Below are positions 55,956 through 64,000 of a stretch of DNA of 64,000 nucleotides, in pieces (the first letter of the stretch is position 1; each line of letters opens with the position of its first letter). Origin of the DNA: Mycogone perniciosa (lineage: Eukaryota > Ascomycota > Sordariomycetes > Hypocreales > Hypocreaceae); NCBI GenBank assembly GCA_025331125.1, contig JAOALB010000087.1:172127-236126 (forward strand), in the 5' to 3' direction. Below the pieces are notes generated by a model. It was not told where the DNA came from and did not search any database. It was given only the letters and a program-made list of their open reading frames with translations. The position numbers and the translations under genes are program-made.

Positions 55956-57337
55956 TCTGTTGGCTGGTGATCAACAAGGACTTGTATTTAAAATGCTTCA
56001 AAAAGGTGCTTGTAAAAGCCGATGATATGATTTCGGGGACAATTTGGATTGAGGGTCAGGATAGCACGTCGCTATATATTCCTGAAACATTCAACCTCCG
56101 AATCTCTCGACCCCCGGTTTTCATATCAATATTGGAGTGGAAACAGGGAGAATCCTAGTAGTGATTCAAGAACAAAAGTCCCAGATCCCAGTAAGCTCAT
56201 TAGATAGCGGCTCACGAACAAAAGCCCCATCTCTCGGCTGGCGAATTAAATTCTAGTAAGAGTATTTTACATATCCATCAACCAACAGGCCTCGGAAACC
56301 TACCAACAGTACTACTGTGATCCGCTGCAATATGGTAGCTGCCCGAGTTGCTGTAGCTGAAGATAGATGCCCTGGTCCTGACCCTTGTCCAAGCAGTAGT
56401 TTTATGGAGTTAATCTAGACTATAAAGATATGACAGAGAGATCTTTAGTGAGTAACCTTAAAATGTCCATAAAAAAGTAAAAATCTTATTAGATAGGGAT
56501 ATTTTACTTTCCTCCTTACAAATAGATACAACGTGCGTTGAGCTACTACAAGCACAACTCGCTCTTTTTATGCTTTCTGCAATATGCGGGATGCTGGTTA
56601 AGTCACCTCCTTGATGTATTATTTCCTATATAATTATTTTAAAAGTCATGGATAATACTACACCAAATTAACGTATTGGTAAGTGAGGTAACGACCTGCT
56701 CTAACACAACCGAGGGGATCCATCAATAAGTGGATAGTGACCGAGCCGGGGTTGAGTTGCTCCACTGCAGGGGTGGAGTTGAGAATTTGATTCTCCATAA
56801 AGCATTCTAGAGCCGGCTAATTGATAAAATAAGGAAGGAACACGCGTGTGTTTTCTACTTTCCTGGTCCAATTCTAGCAAAAGCTGCTTGCTCAATCTTA
56901 TGTATGATACACGGAATCATACTTAATAGCGCTGTGGGCGGTGGGTCAGTCTCAGACTGGCATCCCAAGTAGTAGCAGCATCTGGACTTGTTCTCCATAA
57001 CCCCAATCGTGTTGTACTAGTACCTTCCCTTTGGAGAGCATCTATTTATAAGTGATGGCTTACAAATTTGGAATACGGTTCAATACCTGAATATGTCACC
57101 ATCCACATAGGTACTTTTGTTTATTTCATGAACTAATCGTAGCGTTGCAAGATAATAGATAAACATATCATCATGTAATTGTATTGTGGCAAGATAAAGG
57201 ACACTTTGTCGAACTCTAAACGGTTGGACTTCAGACCGAATTACTCGGATAGATAGCCAACTGTCCGAATCGCTTTCTTCCTTCTCCCTCGGCATCAGTC
57301 TTGCTGCATCCCTCTCAATCTTTCTTGGGTGCCCACT
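55956..57337. other. spacer between the repeat-peptide gene and the UstYa gene
   Basis: About 1.4 kb, AT-rich, with no supported gene. The stretch 56,700-56,860 (GAGCCGGGGTTGAGTTGCTCC, then CTAGAGCCGGCTAATTGATAAAATAAG) looks like the end of a degenerate transposable element, but I cannot name the family. Confidence 0.4.
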
Positions 57338-58349
57338 ATGGACAAAGCCTATTATGATCCTCTCCTAGAGGATCAATACTGTGAGGATCAGTCCTCTAAG
57401 ACTGGGCTGCCTGCTCCTCCAAAGGCCCGGTCGGGTCGCTTGAGGCAGTCTATCTCGCTCGCCAATGCAATTATGCCCTGGCTTATATCGGCGCTGCTGG
57501 CGTGCGTTATTGTCTATGATAGAGTCAACGGCTGGGACCGTTTTCGCCAACATAAACTATATGCCTCGCAACAAACATACTCTCCGGCTCAAGATGAGAT
57601 CGAGTACAAGTTGACCATGTTCCATACCAATATTGTCGACGCGCCATCAGAGTTTCAAGGACCTCCATCGGCAAAACTGGACGAGGCGTGGAACAACCTT
57701 TTCAATTGTGAGTTGTATCTTGTTTACGGTGGTAAACAGTGTTTAATTCTTCTCTTTTTTAGTTGGCATATCTACTATTCCAAAGGATCAGGCAATGATG
57801 TTGCCCAATTACACTTCGCCAGTACCCAATCACAAAGATGAGTACATCATTGAGCTGGATGTCTTCCACCAACTTCATTGCATTGTAAGTTCATCCAACT
57901 TCACCATTTCAGTATAACGCTAGTTTGATTAACCAGACATCTCCGTCTAGAATATCTTCCGCAAAGCATTCACTCCTATCTACCTCACAGACTGGGAGTT
58001 TATCCGTGACCAAGATCTCTCCGCGAACAATTGGACTGTTCCTAAAACCTACCCCTACGACAAAATCGAGGAAAACAGAGTCAAGAACTACATCACCCCT
58101 TGGCATATTGGCCATTGCCTGGAGAGCCTCCGGCAGTCAGTCATGTGCCACGGAGACATTACCCCAGCCGTCTGGCACTGGGATAAGTCGATCCCTAACC
58201 CACCTAGGAATAAACCCTGGCTTAATGTACCACATACTTGCCGTGATTTTGACCGCCTTCGTAACTGGGCAACGCAGCGCATATTAAAGTGGGATTTTGA
58301 CTATCAAGCTAGGATACCAGAACAGTTTAACATACCTATATATCCATAA
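57338..58349 (+). CDS. UstYa-family (DUF3328) protein, putative RiPP-modifying oxidase
   Basis: Exons are 57338..57707, 57763..57884 and 57951..58349; the introns are 55 and 66 bp and the product is 296 residues. The short cytosolic N-terminus is followed by one transmembrane helix (about residues 42-60, LANAIMPWLISALLACVIV). The lumenal domain has both family motifs: ELDVFHQLHCIN (HxxHC at 159-163) and HIGHCLESLRQSVMCHGD (HxxHC at 216-220). Both motif sets are complete, so the enzyme should be active. UstYa-type proteins catalyse oxidative cyclisation, hydroxylation or chlorination in dikaritin RiPP and cyclochlorotine-type pathways; which reaction applies here cannot be told. It stands divergent from the repeat-peptide gene, 1.4 kb away, which suggests that peptide as substrate. 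Confidence 0.92.
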
Positions 58350-58601
58350 TTACACATTTAATCGAGCTGTTATTATTCCCCTTCTACTAAGGACCAGGGC
58401 AACCAGACCCATCTGTCAGCTGCAGTACTACGGAGTACAGTTATTTCTATTACGACGTACAGAGTGAACCCTTCAGTGATTCATAATCGGTCACTGACCC
58501 TACTTGCCCGATATCCGGGTAACTTTTAATAAAAAACCATGAAAACAAAAGAAAGAAATAATATTAAAGAAAAGAGAATTACTATTTACACGCACATATA
58601 T
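58350..58601. other. short spacer after the UstYa gene
   Basis: AT-rich, with a TACGGAGTAC word near 58,431; it is followed directly by the MITE-like elements. Confidence 0.4.
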
Positions 58602-58988
58602 CTCTATTTGCACACAACTTCCCATCGCTAAATTTTAGTATATAGTAAGTAGTACGGAGTACTCCGTATAACTAATCCAAATGCGCCAATCACAAAATAC
58701 TCAGCGGGTTGATTATTTTAAAGTCACATTAATTACCGAAAATCCCTGTATCACAAGGGCGCGCAAAGCGCGCGCAATAATATTACAGCTATCTGATATG
58801 CAGGCGGCAGATTTTAGCGGGCTGTTGCGCATTTACTTGCCTTAGTTTTGCTTACTCTGTACTTCCTATAGAGCACGAAGCAATTCGAAGTATAATTGCT
58901 TAATTTACGAAACTGGGCCTACTGTCTAGGATGTGGGGAATTGGCTGAAAAGATATAGGGCGGGATTGGAAGTTGTGTGCAAATAGAG
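58602..58988 (+). mobile_element. MITE-like element, copy A
   Basis: This 387-bp element has perfect terminal inverted repeats that include CTATTTGCACACAACTTCC at the left and its exact reverse complement at the right. Weaker inverted similarity extends about 25 bp further out on both sides (ACTATTTAC). It has no coding capacity, so it would be a non-autonomous DNA element. A GGCGCGCAAAGCGCGC palindrome lies inside (about 58,758-58,775). Confidence 0.75.
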
Positions 58989-59024
58989 ACATGCGTGTGT
59001 GTAGTAAATAGTATTAATTCTTAT

Positions 59025-59335
59025 CTCTATTTGCACATATGCCCCATCACTAAAATTCAGTGTATACATGCGCTAACTATAAGATACTACTCTATTAATT
59101 ACAGAAAACATCTTTATGACAAGGGCGCGCAATTACATTACAGCTATTTAGTGTGCAGGAGGGAGATTTTCGCGTGCTACTCGGTTGCAGGTGCAAGGCT
59201 GTGGATTTCTTTTCCTTGGTTTTGTTTAATCCACGCAATTGTCTCATTTACTATGGGGAAATGGGCTTAGTGCATAGGGGATGGGAAATCGGTTTGAGAA
59301 GGTAGGGCGAAATTGGAAGTTGTGTGTAAATAGTG
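59025..59335 (+). mobile_element. MITE-like element, copy B (diverged)
   Basis: This 311-bp copy lies in direct orientation 36 bp after copy A. It shares the left end CTCTATTTGCACA, inner blocks (ACAAGGGCGCGCAA, ATTACAGCTAT, GGGCTTAGTGCATAGGGGAT-type stretch) and the right end GGAAGTTGTGTG-AAATAG. It differs by many substitutions and deletions of about 75 bp in total. Confidence 0.7.
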
Positions 59336-59639
59336 TTTCTCAAAGGAAAATACTATCAAGTATTTATCCTTAAATGTATTGTTGTTTATACATAATCTTT
59401 TATTGTTATAATATCCCTAGTTATTTCTTTACTAAATTACGGCGTACGTAGCCATAAAGTATCTCATGGGTCGATCATATGGGCTGGGCTGAAGTTTTAT
59501 TGTGGATTAGGCTATGCCTAACGACGAGGAACGAAGCGGCGATCAAACGGTGAATCGATGGTGACTTAACGGCGGTCAGCACTGCCATTGCCTGGACTGG
59601 TGTCTGTTTTGCTTTAGAAGTAAATCTGAGGCTTGCCAC

Positions 59640-61981
59640 ATTTTGAAACTTGAGTGATGACGTTGAAGATTTTCTCGAATTTGGTCAAGCAAGCTAGGGT
59701 CAACCGTGAAGGCCTTCTTTGTATACATTGTATCAAGGATGGATTGGTACTAGCATCTCCCGGAGCTTCTTCTGGATGATAACACGGGCAAATCCGGATT
59801 AAACAAGAAAAGGGATGTCTCAAGCATCTACAAGGGCAATCCTGACAAAGGAAAAACCATGCTGATGTGTGGAATCACCGATGAACTGCAAAGCCAGGCT
59901 ATTCAACCATGTTACTTCTTCTATCAGGCGACTAGTAAACGACTCGAAAACGCCACAAGCGTTTTGTGCAGCCTTGTATACACGCTGGTTGACAACTACT
60001 GATACCTTCTGCAATATATTCAAGAGAATACCAGTACGCGAGTGTAAGCCTGTTTCAGGACCTCAACCTATATAGACTGTGTTGTTTCAGATCTTTGCCA
60101 AACCTCTAGAGGACCCAAGTCTGGTGGATCGAGTGTCCATGGTCGATGCGCTTGACGAATTCCTGGTGGATCTAGAGAAGCTTCTTTATCTAATCATCCA
60201 GAAATCTACGAATTCCTGTGTGAGATGGATTGTATCCTGTCGAAACTGACCCAAGATTGAGACGAAACTTGCCAAAATCTCACAAAATGTCCGGCTGTCT
60301 TGAGCTAAACCAACAATCTGTCTCGGAAGCTGTTAGGGTCTACGTTGATTATAAAGTGAAATAATTATGTGACACAGGGAAACTTGACGGCGAGACCTCT
60401 CTGACCTTTAGACAGTATTTGATCTCCAATACGAAATGAAAATTTCTATGGGTAGCTTTGATTCGCAAAGAGTTGTTAAAATTCAAGGTACATAAATTCC
60501 ACATAGAAAGGGAGATGAAAGAGTTTCCATCTGAACTTGGTCCTCTTTACGGAAGGATGATTCAACAAGCTCATCGCTCAGAAGATGCAAAGGTGTGTGA
60601 GAAAGTTATCAAACTGGTTACCGTCATCTACAGGCAACTCTCCTGGAGTTGACATCTCTCCTCAACATATCAGAGAAGTTTGAAGTCAACGACCGCGAGG
60701 ACATGGTTGCCCCGTGTGGATCTTTCCTGGTTGTATGAGAAAATTGGCCTGCTGAAAAAGCCAATGTGGCAACAATATGTGATTGGCCTTCTATTGCTGA
60801 TGAAGAAGGTCTGCTGCCAAGATGAGATGTGTTCCATCTAACATGAATGCAGTGAGGGTCAGCCAATGGTCACGAAACTCATGTGTCTCCGATACCATAG
60901 CCGTGCCGAGGTGTCAAGTCTGGGTGGTTTTTAAAAAGCTCGCAGCCAGCCGTGCGTCGTCCAGCGAAAATGATAAGGACCTAACGACTTCGCTTTCAAA
61001 AATCTTTAGAAAAGCTCCTGTCTTCAGATACCAGATCTTGATCGTTTCCCATGATCCAGCCGCTAAGCACTCGCCACACGGTTAAAACGCCAGTTGTATA
61101 ACACTTCCCTCGTGGCCCATGAACGTCTGTAGGCATGCACATGTCTCTAAGTCCTATATATTAACAGTCTCATTATTTGACCCATACCTTAACTGTGTCC
61201 CATAAGGCGAAAATACTATTGTGTAGACCCTTTCCGTGTGGACTTCAAAACTTAAAGGCACCCACTCCATTCTGTTGGCATCTCTGGTTTTGTTATAAAC
61301 CACTTTGGACCTTCGGTCTCTTGGCATGTCTGCCATACTATGCTGGAGGCTGGACCGAAAATGAGTGCTAAATTGTAGACTTGTAGGAGGGGGGCAAACT
61401 CGATCCCAAGTTTGTGTGAAAGAACAAAGCGGTAGAAGTCCTTTACAAGTTTTCCCATCATGCCTACATTGCTTTTTGTCTATGAATTGATGAGACGTCT
61501 TTTTCTCTCACATATAATGTCCAACTTCACTTGCCAGATGGTCTATGATCCCGACAACCTGTATGACGTCCGAGACTGAGAGCGTCTGGTCAATTCAGTG
61601 GCTGTTTTTTGAGAAGAACATAAACGATGGCTTCATCCTGTAAGCTGGATTTATATGTCACTCTTTCTGAAGCACGATCATCTCCAAAATTATCCGCCCA
61701 AAAGCTGCAAGAGTAATGCGCATGTCCCAGTACATCTTAGTCTTGATTCGACGTATCTTCAATGAGAGTACCGGGATGACTGAGATTATGCATGTTGCGC
61801 CGGAGAGGGGCCTGGGGTTTCAGACCAAGGGCATGTTTATGAACGATCCACTGCCCTGTGAACTCCCCCCTCACAGAAATTAGAGCTGTGGTGTTTTCAT
61901 CAGACGCTACACTGCAGGGGTCGATACTAAATGGTGGCACCGCTCACATCTGGGATCTGAATACTTATAGACAAGTCTGAG
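59640..61981 (+). pseudogene. decayed NACHT-WD40 NLR gene
   Basis: The P-loop region reads GNPDKGKTMLMCGITDELQSQ, close to the GDPGKGKTMLLCGI motif of fungal NACHT NLRs. It is followed by CYFFYQATSKRLENATSVLCSLVYTLVDN, EIFAKPLEDPSLVDRVSMVDALDEFLVDLEKLL (Walker B), VRWIVSCRN, then KEFPSELGPLYGRMIQQ. The end reads AVVFSSDATLQG-GGTAHIWDLNTYRQV, a WD40-like blade. Many stops and frame changes interrupt it, so it is not functional. Fungal NLRs of this architecture (HET-E/D type) act in non-self recognition. Confidence 0.8.
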
Positions 61982-62051
61982 ATGGAGATATCAGAACTAA
62001 GTGCACAAGCTAAGCACCGTGAGAAAAGCAACGCTGTCAAATCAGGCACTA

Positions 62052-62609
62052 TTAAGCTGTAATCGCAGGGGGCTCGTTGAGACTCTTTCCAAAGATACCA
62101 AAATACAAATCATCCCTCAAAACCCCCTTCCAATTACCATGGCTGTCGTACGGAAAAGGTGTCGTTTCTCCCGTCTTCTGATACCCCCGGCGCATGTACC
62201 ACGCAATCAGCTCTATGCGCGTGCACACGACGTCAAACTCCATCCTCGTGGCGCCCCATTCTTGGCGAGCGTAGTCCTCGGCGTATGCGAGCACCTGGCT
62301 GCCCACGCCGCGATTGTGGCGATGGGCGTCGACAGCAAGCATGCCAAACCAGACGCGGCTCTCATTAAGCTTCCGCACGCTGCAGTGAGCTAGGAGCGAG
62401 CTGTTTGAGTCGGTGGCGATAAGGACTGCACAGTCGGGCTGGGCGATCTTGGCCAGTATGCTGGGGATGTCGGTGACGTCGATTCTGGTATGGTCGGCGG
62501 ATAGGAACACTTGGGTGGTTGTGTCGGCACGGAAGGCCATGTTGATGAGGCTTTCAAGTTGGACTGCATCTTCTTTCGTGGCAAGTTTAAAGATGAGGTC
62601 GGTGGTCAT
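62052..62609 (-). CDS. GNAT-family N-acetyltransferase
   Basis: This intronless gene has 185 residues and starts MTTDLIFKLATKEDAVQLESLINMAFRAD. The acetyl-CoA binding part is WFGMLAVDAHRHNRGVGSQVLAYAEDYARQEWGATRMEFDVV, with the RxxGxG loop HNRGVGS. IELIAWYMRRGYQKTGETTPFPY is the typical C-terminal GNAT end. It is intact and compact, unlike its decayed neighbour. The substrate is unknown. Confidence 0.88.
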   Translation of the reverse strand: MTTDLIFKLATKEDAVQLESLINMAFRADTTTQVFLSADHTRIDVTDIPSILAKIAQPDCAVLIATDSNSSLLAHCSVRKLNESRVWFGMLAVDAHRHNRGVGSQVLAYAEDYARQEWGATRMEFDVVCTRIELIAWYMRRGYQKTGETTPFPYDSHGNWKGVLRDDLYFGIFGKSLNEPPAITA

Positions 62610-63964
62610 GGTGGGTAAGAAAGTTGCAACCCATGACTGTTGTGTTTGGATTCTGACTACCTAGATTGCTGGGACAGGATATCTCGAGGGATATAAGTTT
62701 CACATCGCTCCTGAGTCTGAAGTTGTGGAATGGGCGTGTATCGGGAAAGGCGTGTGGTTGACATGTAATTCATGGGACGGGCGTGCGGCTGAGAAATGTG
62801 ACGACCTGGTATAATGATATCGGATCCAGCCATGGAGCACAACAGTTATTATAGTATAACTCTCTCAATAGAAAATGTCTAGGAACTAGGTAAAAGGGGG
62901 GCTGAGAAGTGGCCCTGGAGAAAATACGCGACAAAAGAGATAGTAGCTAAATGCGAATAATCTACTTTGTAGTCATTACTAGTAATTATCTTTAGAATTT
63001 TTTCTCCAAGGTTAATAGTGTATATATAACCTGCCTTATCTATCCTCTAAGAGCTTCTAATAATCCCGCTGCAGCCAGGTCTCCCAGTCTGAGAGAGTAA
63101 TACGGAGTAATTAGGGCTATTGCTGGAGTCAAGCTATTTGGTGTTGGTTCTAGCGAAATAGTGGCGGGGTGGGAAACTAATGTTTCACATATATTGTTGC
63201 GGTTTGCCTTACTTAGGCACTACTCATCTTAAAGCGGCACCGGCAATCCGAATATGATAGGAAATTGTTGATGTTGGGATTGGGACAGTATATTGGGCCG
63301 ATATCTGATTATATACTGCAAAAAGCCCCGTGACGTCCTTAACGTCGTTTAGCTGAGGCCCCAGTAATCAAGGATCCTGATCTTTAGTCTATAATAAGAA
63401 TTCTAGTGCCCCTTTTGGTTACATTCAATGATACCAGGCCCTTCATCTCTTCACACTGAAGCTTAACATGCTTCTTTACTTCATATATCACATTTCAACA
63501 GGATGACACGCTAGTTATCAGATGTCGTGTATTTAGGTAACATCCTCTTCTCATATAACTAGCAACAAGAAGAGTGCCGAAGAGTCCTGAATATAATCAT
63601 TCTGTTAGTGACGAATATTTGGTCGGGGCTAACTGACGGGCCCAACGCACTTGCATTTCTTTTCCCCTGCTTACCCAAAAGAAGAACTGACTGCCCAACT
63701 TGGTAGCTACTACATTAGGGAAAGTTATGGTTATAAAAGATAAACAGGCAGACTTAGTTTAATACACATCAACTTTCTTCCCCCTTTAATTCATGACTCC
63801 AGCTGTGTCTGTTGCTGCCACCAAGGCATAGAAAGGCGACTGTTAGTTGCTTCTGGCTGCCGGCATTATGCTCAAATGATCCACAGTGTCTTTTGAGTAC
63901 CAGATTATACGGTTACGGCTTCATGGTCCTATCAGCAGCGCGGTTCCCGCGCTCTATACTAGTC

Positions 63965-64000
<36 letters not shown>
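62610..64000. other. terminal intergenic region with a (TG)n microsatellite
   Basis: No gene is supported in about 1.4 kb. A (TG)n tract of at least 35 bases runs from about 63,966 off the window edge. A TACGGAGTA word lies near 63,101. Confidence 0.5.

Noticed and set aside
63966..64000. Terminal (TG)n tract as a telomere
   Set aside because: It is a plain TG dinucleotide run cut by the window edge; fungal telomeres in this group are TTAGGG-type.
1..64000. CRISPR arrays, bacterial operons or ribosome binding sites
   Set aside because: The window is eukaryotic nuclear DNA with spliceosomal introns; no regularly spaced repeat array is present.

Overview
The window is nuclear DNA of a filamentous ascomycete, most likely a Eurotiomycete (Eurotiales or Onygenales; I cannot place the genus). 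The evidence is many short introns (46-185 bp, GT-AG with CTAAC-like branch sites), a CPC1/CpcA protein of Eurotiomycete type, a UstYa (DUF3328) protein, and NLR, HeLo and DUF4419 families that are typical of these fungi. The intergenic DNA carries a dispersed short palindromic word related to TACGGAGTACTCCGTA / TACTTCGTACGAAGTA.

Positions 1-43,000 are a mostly conserved housekeeping block. In order it holds: the 5' end of TRM8 (tRNA m7G methyltransferase), a small membrane protein, homoserine dehydrogenase, an intron-containing tRNA-Ala(UGC), a CCDC174/DUF4078 protein, the general amino-acid control bZIP activator CPC1/CpcA (with a TGACTCA site and upstream ORFs), an OPT oligopeptide transporter, a decayed polysaccharide deacetylase, a GPI-anchored surface protein, a GNAT acetyltransferase, TRM7 (tRNA 2'-O-methyltransferase), MON2, tRNA-Leu(UAA), ribose-phosphate pyrophosphokinase with a 9-nt exon, a flavoprotein-ankyrin fusion, a large disordered fungal protein, the ubiquitin E2 variant MMS2 and a mitochondrial stomatin-like protein. 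Two long AT-richer gaps (about 13.0-17.7 kb and 33.0-36.9 kb) hold little but the dispersed word and relics.

Positions 43,000-62,700 are accessory and partly decayed. They hold a broken DUF4419 gene, a broken acyl-CoA-synthetase gene, two divergent cytochrome P450 genes, a HeLo-pseudokinase gene cut by one in-frame TAG, a kinase gene that has lost its catalytic centre, an ankyrin fragment, a small secreted protein with four copies of a VDPHNHLW-type unit, a UstYa gene, two tandem MITE-like elements, and a wrecked NACHT-WD40 NLR gene. An intact GNAT gene closes the region.

The most interesting candidate is at 55.7-58.3 kb. A 92-residue secreted protein built of repeated octapeptides, ending exactly on the last repeat, lies 1.4 kb from a UstYa-family gene with both HxxHC motifs. 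Known fungal dikaritin RiPP loci (ustiloxin, asperipin, phomopsin) have the same composition: a repeat precursor plus UstYa oxidases. Two P450s and a dead adenylate-forming enzyme lie 5-10 kb away. The repeats lack the clean KR/RR Kex2 sites of known dikaritins, so this is a hypothesis.
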